Below, in pieces: positions 36,211-48,390 of a stretch of 64,000 nt of DNA. A model generated the notes under the pieces. That model was not told the origin of the DNA. It ran no database searches and saw only the letters and a program-made list of their open reading frames with translations. The number at the start of each line of letters is the position of its first letter. The stretch's first letter is position 1. Origin of the DNA: Canna indica (lineage: Eukaryota; Streptophyta; Magnoliopsida; Zingiberales; Cannaceae); the NCBI GenBank assembly GCA_034359265.1, contig CP136890.1, positions 85,957,501 to 86,021,500 on the forward strand. The letters run 5' to 3'. The translations under genes and the position numbers were made by a program.

Positions 36211-36564
36211 ATTTTTAATAAAAAATTACTTATGTACTTTAAAGTTTTTTTTTATTTATGATATGTATTTTTATTTATTTTAATTAAATTATATATTTGT
36301 ATATTTGTTTCAATTGAATTTTATCGTTTTTGTTAGTAGTCCCTGTTAAACCGATGCCTTGGCTTGCTGAATGACGTATAATAAAAAATATTTTTAATAT
36401 TAAAATATTATAAAATCAAAACTTAAGTTAAAGGTCCCACTTCTCTAATATTAAAATGTTATAAAATCAAAACTTAAATTAAAGGGTCCCACCTAATATT
36501 AAAATATTATAAAATTAAAACCTAAGTTAACAACTCTCTCTCCCTCCCGGTTGGCCTCCACCCC

Positions 36565-36756
36565 GTGTACACTGGCAAGTCCCGCCGGCGGTACCTCGTC
36601 AGCTCCGACCTCGTCGACCACTCGCTCTTTCAGACCCTTCATGCTGTAGATGAACTCGCCGCGCCTTTCCACAACTGCATCATCGGCGGCCCGCTCGTGC
36701 GCGGCATCTCCGACGGCCCTTTATGCATCATATCATTTAATCGAGCACCTGTTTGA
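36565..36756 (+). pseudogene. SAUR (auxin-responsive) fragment, left arm of the MULE
   Basis: VYTGKSRRRYLVSSDLVDHSLFQ matches the core of plant SAUR proteins. The usual C-terminal continuation is lost and the frame runs into unrelated residues before its stop. GC content is well above the surrounding AT-rich DNA. A second copy in inverted orientation lies at 39660-39806. It is interpreted as a captured fragment, not a functional SAUR gene. Confidence 0.8.
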
Positions 36757-37042
36757 TCAGGCCACCAACCCGCAACTTTAATTTCCACGTCTCCTCCCAC
36801 TGTCTGCTTTCTTCTTTAAATCTTCCTCCCTCACTCCCTCTTCCCTGCTCCTTACTACACTAAAACAACAGACCACTAGCTTCTTCAAGCTCTTAGTAGT
36901 CGTCGTCCATAGCAGCATCACCATTCATGCATGTCTCCGACCGGGTCGTCGTCCTTCTTCAACCAAGGCTAGGCTCCTGCATTGCAGCAGACGCTGTGCT
37001 CGTTGGTTGGAGGTCGATTTTGTTGTGCCCGTCGTCGCCACC

Positions 37043-37109
37043 ATGGAAGCTGCAAGCAAGTATCAGGTGATGGATGATGTAAAAGAAGAGATCTCGAGTA
37101 TACACAGGT
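37043..37109 (+). other. Possible captured first exon inside the SAUR MULE
   Basis: ATG starts a short frame, MEAASKYQVMDDVKEEISS, that ends at a good splice donor, CACAG|GTAATG, near 37109. It does not belong to the SAUR family, whose genes usually lack introns. No partner exon was identified, so it is speculative. Confidence 0.25.
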
Positions 37110-37366
37110 AATGAAGAAGGTGGGTTGTGGAGACGTGTTATTGCTACTTGTAGTTGGAGGAGGTATTTAAGGGGAGGAGGTGGAAATGGAAGATTAGGGG
37201 ATGGATGGATGATGGCAGCAGCAGGAAGAAGGAAAGAAAGAGAGAGAGAGCAGACTCACAAGTCAGGCGAGAGGCCTTTATAGGGATACTGACCATGCAC
37301 AGCCATGGACGATCGTTCTTCTCCTCTTATTAAGTTCATGCCTGCCTTGCCCACCACCACGATGAG

Positions 37367-37370
<4 letters not shown>

Positions 37371-37420
<50 letters not shown>
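37371..37420. repeat. (TC)n microsatellite
   Basis: A perfect run of about 25 TC repeats inside the SAUR MULE. Confidence 0.95.
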
Positions 37421-37423
<3 letters not shown>

Positions 37424-37509
37424 CTACTACCGGGGAGGAAGCAGGAATGGGCTCAATCTCCTAAACCATGGTCATACCCAACAAAGTGAACGCCATCGCA
37501 GACAGCCAT

Positions 37510-38842
37510 TTTTTTTTTTTGAAGAAGAAGAAATCTGCTTCTATTCAAGAGTATTGGAAAGTTACAGATATATAAGAAGGGAGGAGAGAAGAAATCAAAA
37601 TATAAAATACAGGGAATAGATCACATGTTCAACAATGCTCAATAATGATGTTATGAAACTGCAGAGCTCAAATCCACTTGAAAGTATCTTCTCAAAAATG
37701 CATCAGCAGCCATAACAGTCAGTTGAATAGAAGACTGAGAATTTTGAAACACTCGTGAGTTGCGTTCATACCATATAAACCATCTCCATGTGAAGGAGAG
37801 AACAGTCAGATGAGCACAACCATGATTAGTCCGCCCATACCATCCTGATGAACGTAATGGAATAGGCCTGAGGTGCCACAAGAGAAGGAGACTGGACCAT
37901 CCCTCCGAAGTATATGGGAAGGAAACAAAAAGGTGATGGTGAGATTCCAAACCAGAAGAGCAGAGAACACATGTTGGGTCAGAGGAGATACCCCATCGGA
38001 CCAAGCGATCGCGTGTAAGGAGCTTACGTTTAATCCAAATCCAGCCAAATAGAGCAATCTTAGGTGGAAGTTTGAGAGACCATATACGACGAAGTTGATG
38101 ATCAATAGTCCCGCGGAAGGAAAGGATCCTATAAAGACTACGAGTGGTGAAGCCTCCATGTGCCTCCCATTTCCAGGATACAGAATCTTCAAATGGGCAG
38201 TTTTTTATCATCTCAAGGTCCAGAAGTAAGGAGGCTAATGAAGTCGCATCAACAAACGAGGAAAAGGTGAGATTCCATCCAATACATGATCCGGAAGGAT
38301 CAAGAACTTTGACCTCTGAGATGGTGCAGTAGGTTTGAGTGGAGAGCTGGTAGAGGTCTGGATACTTCATAGCCATGCTCTGACCAGAGCAACACCATTT
38401 ATCAGACCATAATCGAGTGTGTGCACCATTGCCGACCATATAGTTGGCCCCGGCGGAAAGAATGTCTAGGTGGCATGAGATATCTTTCCATATCGGGGAA
38501 GCTCGACTGAGGGTCGACGGAAGATTCCATGACCGATAATCCCCATAGAGTTGAAATAACAATCTGACCCAGAAGATGTCGAGACGTTGCATCACTTTCC
38601 ATAACCATGAACAGATACGAGCCAAGTTGTGATCACGGATATTCAATATGCCCAGACCACCTTCCGATTTTGGGGATGTAATGAAATCCCATGCAACCAA
38701 GCATCTGCCCTTAGTAGATACATCGTCAGCCCCGACCCATAAGAAGCGTCTCCTTCTCATATCAATTGCTTTAGCCACCCATACAGGAACCTTGAAGATA
38801 GAGAGAGGATAAGCAAAATAACTCGATAATGTACTGTTAATT
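37510..38842 (-). mobile_element. 5'-truncated LINE with poly-A tail inserted in the SAUR MULE
   Basis: The minus-strand frame 38778-37651 stays open for 375 codons. It covers the C-terminal RT region (LINSTLSS, IDMRRRRFLWVG) and the zf-RVT domain (PPKIALFGWIW, DPTCVLCSSGLESHHHLF). The tail is the poly-T at 37510-37520 of the plus strand. The 10-bp direct repeat AGACAGCCAT flanks it at 37500-37509 and 38843-38852, a target duplication. The catalytic RT part and the endonuclease are missing, so it is dead on arrival. Its intact frame suggests a fairly recent insertion. Confidence 0.92.
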
Positions 38843-39554
38843 AGACAGCCATGGGAAGCAGTAGAGAGATAAATCGAACTACTTCAGGATGCCACTGCAC
38901 TATTCGAGGTACACCAAAGCTATAAGAGTCGATGCCGGAGTGGAAGCTACTGCCTCCTTCGCGAGTATGGTCTCTAGGTGGTCGGCGATGTGGACGACAA
39001 GAGGAAGTGCGCCATGGGCGTCTTCCTCTGGTCCGATAACTGATGCACACATCCATCTATGTCAATGAGAGATATAATATATGTTTTGTTCTGTAAGTTT
39101 AGTTACTATAAAAAATTGCATGGTAACATTGACCTCTGCTTTAATTATATATATATCACCTTTAAAGCTACATTGTGGTAGACTCCATAAATCAATCAGA
39201 TCATAGCAGATTATATATATTAATACTCTCACTCTCCTTGGATATGAGGTGGCAGCCCGACAGCTGCGGCTGCGGCTCAGAACTTTCCTTGGCCGAGCCC
39301 CACGATGCTGGAAGTACTAGCAAAATCGCCTCTACTTGCTCTACTACACCCAAAGGTCAACTTGGCTGAATGTTTCTTCCTGAAACTGAAGGTCTCTGTG
39401 GCGAGAACACCGCTGATGGCTGCTGCCCATGTCGAGCACGTGGCAATGGTAAAATCGCTCCGGAGTGCTGCGCGACGAATGCTCTCGGTGAAGTTGAAGG
39501 GGCTACTGTCGTCGAAGTGGGTGAGTCTGGGTTGGAGACCAGAGGGAGCAAGAT

Positions 39555-39806
39555 TTAAAGAAGAAAGAAGATAATGGGAGGAGACGTGGAAAGTTGCGGG
39601 TTGGTGGCTTGGTCAAACGGGTGTCCGATTAAATGATATGATGAATGAAGGGCCGCTGGAGATGCCGCGCACGAGCGGGCCACACCAATGATGATGTTGC
39701 GGAAGGGCGCGGCGAGTTCATCTACAGCATGAAGGACCCGAAAGAGCGGGTGGTCGACGAGGTCGGAGCTGACGAGGTACCGCCGGCGGGACTTGCCGAC
39801 GTACAC
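39555..39806 (-). pseudogene. SAUR (auxin-responsive) fragment, right arm of the MULE
   Basis: VYVGKSRRRYLVSSDLVDHPLFR is closer to the SAUR consensus than the left copy. It then reads LHAVDELAAPFRN and runs out of the family. It is an inverted partner of 36565-36756. The domain is truncated at both ends, so no complete SAUR is encoded. Confidence 0.8.
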
Positions 39807-39831
39807 CGGTGGAGGCGAGCCGGGATCATGT

Positions 39832-39832
<1 letters not shown>

Positions 39833-39903
<71 letters not shown>
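39833..39903. repeat. (GA)n microsatellite in the right MULE arm
   Basis: About 35 GA repeats. The left arm has only a short ctctctctcc at the equivalent place, so the run expanded after the arms were formed. Confidence 0.95.
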
Positions 39904-39908
<5 letters not shown>

Positions 39909-39984
39909 ACCGATCCTTTAACTTAAGTTTTGATTTTATAATATTTTAATATTAAAAATATTTTTTTATTACACATCATCGTCC

Positions 39985-40392
39985 TTATCTTGATAAATTG
40001 AGTTCGTATAGGCATTTTGGACGCAGCTAGTGAAATAGTTGCTCTGGCTACAATTTCTGATACTCCGCTCATTTCATAAAGTATTCGACCTGGTTTAACA
40101 ACGAATACCCAATATTCGAGGGATCCCTTCCTCGAACCCATACGTGTTTCCGCATGTCTTACAATATATAACAAGTTTGTCCGGAAATATACGTACCCAT
40201 ATTTTTCCACCACGACATGCATATCGTGTCATTGCTCTTCGCCCTGCTTCTATTTGTCTAGCTGTGATCCAAGCAGGTTTGAGTGCCTAAAGAGCGTATC
40301 TGCCGAAACAAATATGATTGTCTCAATAAGATATTCCCTTCATAATATGATTGCCTCGATAAGATATTCCCTTCATTCTTCCTCTATGTTGA
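39985..40392 (-). pseudogene. rpl16: Nuclear plastid DNA: rpl16 exon 2 fragment
   Basis: The minus strand reads the chloroplast ribosomal protein L16: [74 protein letters not shown] and [10 protein letters not shown]. Frame changes, a stop after FGRYAL and a short internal duplication around MKGISY show decay, so it is a nuclear transfer, not the plastid gene. It interrupts the right terminal inverted repeat of the SAUR MULE: similarity to the left arm resumes on both sides of it. Confidence 0.9.
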
Positions 40393-40509
40393 AACAATTG
40401 AAACAAAATGTAAAAGTATATGATTCAATTGAAACAAATAAAAGTACACGTCACAAATGAGAAAAATCCCAAAGTACAATATATATTTAGGTAATTTCTC
40501 ATTTTTAAT

Positions 40510-41165
40510 TGATTCGACCAATTTTAAATATGTTTGATAAATTCATCATAAATTCATAATAAAATCACAAAAAATATATTATTCATATGTAAATCACTTC
40601 CATAACTTATATCAGCAAAAAAAAAAATTTAGAGTTAAAAATTATTTTTTTTCACAATTTTCAACTAGTTCAGTCAATTTTAAATAAATCTGAGAAATCT
40701 ATCCTAAATTCAAAATAAAATCACAAAAAAAATTTATTCATAGGTAAATCACTTTCATAATTTGTATCAATAAAATAATTTTTTTAGAGTTAAAAATTAT
40801 TATTTTTCACCATTTTCAACTGGTTCGACCAATTTTAAATAGTTGCGGGAAATTCATTCTAAATTCACAATAAAATCACAAAAACTCTATTATCCATAGG
40901 TAAATCACTTCCATAACTTGTATCAACAAAATAAGTTTTTTAGAGTTTAAAATCGATTTTTTTTCACAAATTTCAACTAGTTCGGCCAATTTCGAACCAG
41001 TTGAAAATGATGAAAAAAAATGTTTTTCAACTCTAAAAAACTTATTTTGCTGATACAAGTTATGGAAGTGATTTACCTATGAATAATAATTTTTTTGTGA
41101 TTTTATTATGAATTTAGAATGAATTTCTTGAATCTATTTAAAATTGATTGAATTAATTGAAAATA
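40510..41165. repeat. Roughly 150-bp tandem repeat, three direct copies plus one inverted
   Basis: Direct units start near 40512, 40669 and 40818, each with ttcgaccaattttaaat, aaatcacaaaaa, and aggtaaatcacttccataac words. From about 41000 the same words return in inverted orientation (gttatggaagtgatttacct near 41060). The last part can therefore form a hairpin with the third copy. Confidence 0.8.
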
Positions 41166-43581
41166 ACTCGAGGAGGATAATACGTGTATATGAGTATTTA
41201 CTCTGTGATTTAGGAAAAAGTGAATAGGTTCAGGACTTGGGAATAAAAACATTTATTTTTCTAGTCTAGGAATTCGCTGATGTTAAATTCAAAACTAGCT
41301 AGTTCAAAACTAGCTAGTTCTGAATCCATAGGTCATCAATTTTTGGTCTAGTCAATCTAACAATTTAATTAAAGTTAAAAATGAAACCAAAAAAATCTAA
41401 ACAATCAAAGTTTGGAATTTATCCTATTCTTATTGGTTCTATTATTTGTGATTATATGCAATTATGAGCAATTAAAAACTTAATATAATCAATGTTATTA
41501 ACTTATGATAATGCGATAATGACATAATGAAATTTATTATTAAAAGCAGTCCACTGGAAATATTCCATGTTGTACTTTTTTTTATTTTATTATGAATATA
41601 ATAAAGCAGTTCATTGAACTGTAAATCATGTTCGTCATCTAAAAAAATTCACTGTTTGAACTTTAATTAAACCTCAGGAGCTTAACTCATTGTTGTATCG
41701 GGACTTTTCAAGTCTCATTTATCAGTAATTAATTTTATTTTTGGTAAAAAAATTACTATTAAAATAATTTTTTAAAAAAGTAATGACTCTTAGTTGAGTA
41801 GATAATATTGTTATTTATTTTTTTTTAAAAATGATAGTATAATTTATTCTAATTTTAAATATAAATGACTGCCTACTCGCTTAACATCTATGAACTTATC
41901 CTAAATCTTTGACACCTTATCTCTAACTTTTTTTTCAATGACCATTGCAATAGTTGATGTGGTTTGATTTAGAATAACCAGAAACTAAAGAAATGATCAT
42001 GGCAAGTTTTGATGATAAGAAACTTTTAAAAAATAACTAAATAAAACAATAACTAAACATGTTGTAATAGAATTAGAACAATAAGGAAGCATTTGGTATG
42101 CAACAATTTATTTGTGTTATCGATAATGTGACTTTTAAATTTTCAGAACCTACACATTACTATATTTGGTTTACACTTTATCGATAATCCATATTATTTT
42201 GGTAAATAGCCCATATGGGAGGTAGGTATATGAATTACCACTAAATCATAATCCTAAATTTTAATATTGTTATTCTCTTTCATACATTATATTCAGTGCA
42301 AAATATCATCAAATTTTAACAATGATCTTTTTATAATTTTTTATGAAATCAAAATATATAAAATTAAACTGACATCTATGTTGATCAAACGTGCTAAACT
42401 AAGTAATTGTATATTATTGGAAAAAAGGTGATAATATATATTGTGATAACGTGAATTTCCATTATAATATTATCACGTACAAAACACAACCTAAGTTCTT
42501 TCAAACACCAACAAAAACTAAAAGTTAATATAAAATGCAATAAATAAAGATTTGAATCCAATTATTGATGAAAATAAATATAATATCTATAATAAACATA
42601 ATCTATGTAGCTTTTTAAAAGAGAAAAGGCTAAATTCCCCCGTACAAGGATTGAATTGAATCAGTGAAGGGGCTGTGAACATTGTCACTTGCACTGCTTT
42701 TCCTATTAGCAGATTCAGCACCCACCATTAGAAATTGCCGTAACTCATTAAATTGATCTCATCTTTTCTTAACTTCTTTATTGGTTCGTCAACCTTAAAT
42801 TTAAATTTACTATATGATCTATAGCAATGTTTGAACTAGGATTGATAAACTAATAAAGAAAATTAAAGAAAAGTCCAATCACATGTATTTAACACATGCG
42901 TTAACCAAAGTCTCTAAAGACGTGTGCAATTTGCTAATAACGAAAGCTCATATACCCACAAGTACTCACAAGTACTTAAAATAAAATGACCCTAATTACA
43001 TGTACCAAAATTGTACTTATCTGAAAAAGGTTATGAAAAAATATCTGCATTTTTAAAAGAAAAAAAATACATGTATGTTTTTTTTAAAAAAGCTTACATT
43101 GATAGAAATTGTCTTTATTCTTCCCACTAGTGTGATATAACGCAATGCTAACTAAGTGGCTATTCAAACAACTTGTTTGATTTGATTGGCACTTAGTTTC
43201 ATGAATGCAGATTCTTCTCACTAAAATGATTTGAATGTCAACCACAATGGAATTGTTCCCAAACATAATGGTAAGAATGACTCTTTTAACATGCATGTCA
43301 GCTTCTTTGCCAATCCGGGTATCGGATTCTTCGTGGTGTCCTTAAGCCACTGCCGGTAAATACAGGTATACATTGGATTGATTGAATTGAAAGAAATATT
43401 ACAATGTTCGATGAACCACCAAAAATAACTAGAAATAGTCTGCTTGGCAGCAAAGCATTTCCACCATGAATTTGATCTGATCTTGATCATTAAATTATCT
43501 TAACACTTTGCAATATCTGCAGGCAAATATTTTGCATGGTAATCATTCCAGTATCAATTTGCTCACCTCACAGCACTGGCT
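41166..43581. other. Intergenic, AT-rich, no gene seen
   Basis: Includes the 3' flank of the Rab GGTase gene. The open frames at 43084-43296 and 43221-43490 (minus) follow its stop codon and show no domain. Confidence 0.5.
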
Positions 43582-46500
43582 TTATTTTCCAAAGAAAATT
43601 CGATTCACCACATCGACAGGCAAGGCATAGGCAGGATCTATTGACTTCACTACTGGATACTCCATGAGAGACAGTCCTGAGATTTCAAAAAATAACTGGA
43701 CTTGTAGATTTATGCTATGAGCATTAGGTGAGGGATAGGAGACCAAATAAGATGTGGATGCTAACGAGTACCTGCTACCCCGAAGTAGGTATGAAAAACA
43801 TCAACAGCATGGTCAGGTCTATCTGAAATTCCACCATTCTCTTTGTCCTACATTTTAAAAACTGTGTTACCCCATATAATAACAAGGGTGAAATACATAA
43901 AACACTGAATGATTACTGTTGGAATGCTTCAAGACATGTCTTTTCAAAAATTATGCTTTGCATTCTCATTTTGAATGTGTCTAACTCTAGCAATTAGGTT
44001 TTCTCTAATATTCTAAAACAACGCATGTTCCCTGATTCACTGCCTATGGCTTTGATCCTAAAATAAAGAATACAGGAAATCTGGTTGATCCATGCAAAAT
44101 GGGTGATTAAAAAAATGCTAATTCAAAATAATAAAAAACCTTAAGGATAACTTGAAGGTTTGGACTTCAAAAGAAGACTAGACTTTCACGAAAAACTCAC
44201 ACAATGTTTTGATTGGTTGAAATTGGTGATAAAAGGGTATATTCAACATTTTGTGTAACTTCGATCCTGCAGCCAACTAAAGTTTTAAAGACTAGCAAGT
44301 ACAAACTATTGGGATACAATGTGTAATTTTTGAGAACTCAGGTCCTTAAGCATTACCACAATAATTATTCAGGGGTGCTTTTGTAATCTGCCCAAATAAT
44401 AAAAGGTCCAATAGGTAGCAATTCAAACCTGGCAGTTTAAAATGAACCTTGTGAGTTTCTGCTTGTCAATCCAATGAACCCTATCTATCATAATTAGACT
44501 GGACAACACCCACCAAGAGTAGCAGACCTATGAAATGTAAATCACACTTGGTATAAACAAAAGAAAACCTGAAGGAATAAACTTGGAGCTAATTAAGAAA
44601 GATAAGGAGTAAAAGTTCCACATCTGAAAGCTTCTCAGGTCGGCCACTCAATCCTCCATCTTTGCATTGTCTCTCACAGAGCCACCAACCAAGAAGGTCT
44701 TTGTCAACATGGTGCAGACAGCCTGTGATAGCAAGAGCACCTACACAGCAGAAGACTGCACAACAAATGATTTAACAAGGTCTGAGCAAATAGTTAAAGA
44801 TTTAATGGATGAACAGTATGTGAAATGGTATATCTCTACTGACTAACATTAATCCCACAACTCTTACATAATTTTGCTCTACACAATGAGACCTTAAGTG
44901 GCTTGGCAACAGAGAGGACCAGGAAATGCTAGAGGCATATGCAGCTTAATTTACAAGAATGATGCATATGCAAATCAAGTTAGATAACAAAGAACATACT
45001 CTGGCCAGCGTGTGACTCCCCACCGGGTATAGATCCAAATCCACCATCTAGATTTTTGCAGCTCGCAATAAAGTTTACAGCCTTTTCGACATTAATCATA
45101 TTTAGACAGCCCAATAGTGAGAGACAACAAATAGCACAATAAGAGAACCTATAGTAAGACCTCATATTAAGTCCGCTATAGAATTTGTGATCAGCACAAT
45201 CTTAAATAGGAAATGAGAAAAGAAATATACCTATTGTCAACTTCACCCCACATATCACCAGAAAAAGATCCATCTTCATTCTGCAACCTGGCTACATCTA
45301 AATACTAAATTAAGTCCAACAAGAAATGCAACTGAACTTCTTCCACCAAACAGATAGTCTATCAAAATAATGCAGCGGATATTGCAAAAACAAATTGCAA
45401 GCATAGATGATGCAAACACAACATAATATGGACATGTCTAATTCAAATGCAAATCTTATAACAGTTGGACATGGTAAAACATATATTAATTAAATCTTAA
45501 CAAAAATCAAATTGCTAGTAAGCCTAAGGCTCGCAACTATTTTGACCCCCTTTCTATGCAATAGATAATCCTCGATCTTGCATGAATAACGGGTATATTG
45601 GTATATTCTCCTGAAATTGAGAACTCCCAAATTAATTTCATATCATGACTAGATACCAAAGTTAGGCCCGACAATTCGTGCCAAGCCGGAGTTATCGGGC
45701 CGGTCCCGAACAAAAATCATGCTCGGCCCGACCCGATAAAAGTTCGGGCTAGGGGTCTTGGGCCTGGCATGAACAGTAAACGGCCCAGCCCGGCCCGGCT
45801 CGACCTGTTAGCACGACAACGAAAATTCAGAATTCGGCTATAGGGCCCAAACCGTGCTATCAAGCCCGAATCGGGCTATCGAACTCATATAGGCTCAATA
45901 GCCCGATATTCCGATAATGAAAATTTCTACACTGCCCGACCAGGCCCAATATTTGTACGAGCCTTATCAAGCCGGCCCGATAAGAATCGGCCCGAGCCCG
46001 ATTTTATCGGGCCAGACCAAATATTGCTAGGTCTAACCAAAGTTAATGCACTAAACATGTGAAAAAAGCATACCAGTTCAAGATTTGAGTTTTCACCCGA
46101 AGTACTTAATTTAAAGAGCATATCATCCACAACAATCAACATTACAATGCTCCTTTTTAGGTTTAGGGATCTAGAGACTTCATCATACCAGAAGAATAAA
46201 CCAACTTCATCACATTTTACCAAAACTAATAGTGTTTACTTCTTAATAGAAAACCTAATTAGTAGCTAAAAAACCAAAATTGACAAAATCATAAGTGGCA
46301 TCAAAACCAAGACATGAAACATTTCATACTTTGAGGCCAAACTACCTCTATAATTTCTCCATACAAATACAAAGAAGCAATAAAGGATATAGACATTTTA
46401 GTCAACAAAAATATGAGATAACGATTAAATTACTCTAAATATTAGACAATAATAAAATCCAAAACTAAACATGACTTATAAGCAAAAAATAGAAATCAAA

Positions 46501-48390
46501 TCTGCAAATGGTCACAAATGTTTGGCATTAGTTCATGAAACGTCAACGGTCAAAAGTCAACAGTTGATAAATTACCAAAAATAATAACTAATAGCAGCAA
46601 AAGTGCAAAACTATATAAACAAGTTACGAAGAAGGATACAATTTGACACTTTTTCAATATCTAGAACATCAAAACGGTTGAGAAGTGCTAAAACTTGCAC
46701 AGCGCTAAGCGTGTACAAAAGGTGCGGATCATGCCCTATATTTCCACCAAAGCCTCCTGCAATACCACTTAGTAGTTGCAAGCATCAACCATAATAATAA
46801 TAAAAGAAACAATCTTTAAATTTTAGTGAGAGGTAATGCATTTACCAGAATCTTTGTCCTGACATTTCATTACCCATGACACAACCTCCTCTTGATCAAC
46901 AGCCCCAATTTTGTGGAGCAAGTCCAGAGTGGTAAGACCCCAATATGCACCATTCAACCTCAAGTGCTCTATCACTAAAGCCTCAAACTCATCCTTCTTC
47001 TGATAGAAGATATCAGATTCCCCGATCAAAGTCAGACCATTTTAATCAAAGAAGTGTGAAAATACAAGCACAAGTAGCAAACCTTTTCAATAAACAGGAT
47101 ATATTCTGCATGCTTCTCTGCTTCTAATTCGCCCATGTTCTCTTCAAGTTATACAATTTAGAAAATCAAATCAAAATTCTTATATTTAAACTGTGGTAAG
47201 AACATAAACCCTAATATATCAGCATGAAGGTGCCTGCAAAATTTGCACTGAGATCCAACATGTTTAAAAGCCTCACCTGAAGTTGTGAACCTTCCTAAAG
47301 GATTCAAAACCCATCTCAAGGGCTTGTTTAACTACCTGAACCCATTTCAAAACTCGTGAACAGGTTACTCATACCTAGTTGCGTGAGTTGGATATTAAAC
47401 AGGTAGCCTATAGCTCTAAACCCCTTGTTAATGATATTGACTGAGTACAAATAATTCATGGTCAGTTACTTGGTTAGTTAAAATGTCAAATTCATCACAG
47501 TTGGCTAATATTTCTATTTGGCTGTAATTCATTTTCATACCAAAAAGATCCAAGGAAAGAGTCTTAGCACATGATACAAACAAATTTGTTGCAATTAAAC
47601 CATGAAAAATAAAAAGAAAGCAAGGCTCTACTGATTTCAACTTCTCTCATATTAATTACTAAGACGTGCATGTTCTTGGAACAATAACACAACTTCCAAT
47701 TGTCTCCTATGAAGTCCATCATGTCTTTTCGTTATCCAACAAAATAAAAAACATAAAAAGAGGCATTTGAACAAGATTCTCACAAGGTAAAAAAAATCAA
47801 CTACTACAAGAAATAAGATTTTAGAAATGAAAATCGATCAAATCTCTAACGTTTCCAAACTATTACCTATGCTGCAAGGAGGAAGGGGTTTCCATTTGGT
47901 TCAACCTGAACCAAACTGATAAAAAATTGAACTGAATGACGGGAATATATTCCCCCAAACATCATAATTTTTTTTAAAATAAATATTAAATAATTATATA
48001 GTTGGGAAAAACCAATTAAAGTAATGGAATGCCTAGTAAATATTTAATCATCAAATGAATAAAATCAATTAAATCTCATTTTTTTTTGAAAATTATCATC
48101 TACCTAGCAAGAACAAAGAGTTTTCCATTCGGTTCAACCTGAACCAAATTTATTAAAACTGAATTCAATTTTAAAAATACTTTAACCCAAACTGAAGAGA
48201 GCTTCCATAAAACCTGAACAGAACATGAAAAGAAATTTTGATTCAGCTTGATTGGGTTTTCATCCTACTAATTGCTAACCTCATAAAACAGAAGTTACAG
48301 AACAACTAAGTTAATCACCAAAAGATCAATCCAACAAAAGCCTAAGCATATATCTCACAACTCATCACCTTCGTTGACAGCAGAATCCAT
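43582..48390 (-). CDS. RGTB: Rab geranylgeranyltransferase beta subunit, 10 exons
   Basis: Exons on the minus strand: 48390-48369, 47123-47083, 46999-46846, 46756-46640, 45297-45231, 45148-45000, 44755-44622, 44527-44429, 43847-43772, 43676-43582. They sum to 954 nt, 317 residues plus stop, the normal length for the family, with phase kept throughout. The protein shows the prenyltransferase beta repeats: [67 protein letters not shown] and [21 protein letters not shown]. By comparison with rat RabGGTB, D228, C230 and H280 (VFHTYFG) are the zinc ligands. With an alpha subunit and Rab escort protein it adds geranylgeranyl groups to C-terminal cysteines of Rab GTPases in the cytosol. The start MDSAVNE lies 22 nt upstream of the first donor (GAAG|GTGATG). 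No broken residue is seen, and the gene looks functional. Confidence 0.95.
45663..46035. mobile_element. hAT-like MITE, 373 bp, rich in GGCCCG words, in intron 4
   Basis: The termini TAGGCCCGACAA and TTGCTAGGTCTA are inverted repeats with a few differences. The 8-bp duplication ACCAAAGT is perfect at 45655-45662 and 46036-46043. The interior is a series of gcccgat/atcgggc words. Inserted in intron 4 of the Rab GGTase gene, well away from splice sites. Confidence 0.88.
47124..48368 (-). other. Intron 1 of the Rab GGTase gene with a duplicated word
   Basis: AT-rich intron. The phrase ggttcaacctgaaccaaa occurs near 47899 and 48131 in the same orientation. It is too short to call a transposon. 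No other gene is seen. Confidence 0.5.

Larger units (their letters stand above)
36220..40500. mobile_element. Mutator-like element with captured SAUR sequence (Pack-MULE), 4,281 bp
   Basis: The 9-bp direct repeat ATTTTTAAT flanks the element at 36211-36219 and 40501-40509, the duplication size of Mutator. The termini aaaaaattacttatgtactt and the complement of gtaatttctc are inverted. The inverted arms run inward about 600 bp on the left (36220-36828) and are split on the right (39556-39984 plus 40393-40500). Both arms include a SAUR fragment of high GC. A LINE (37510-38842) and a plastid rpl16 segment (39985-40392) are later insertions. I find no transposase, so the element would depend on one elsewhere. 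Confidence 0.82.
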
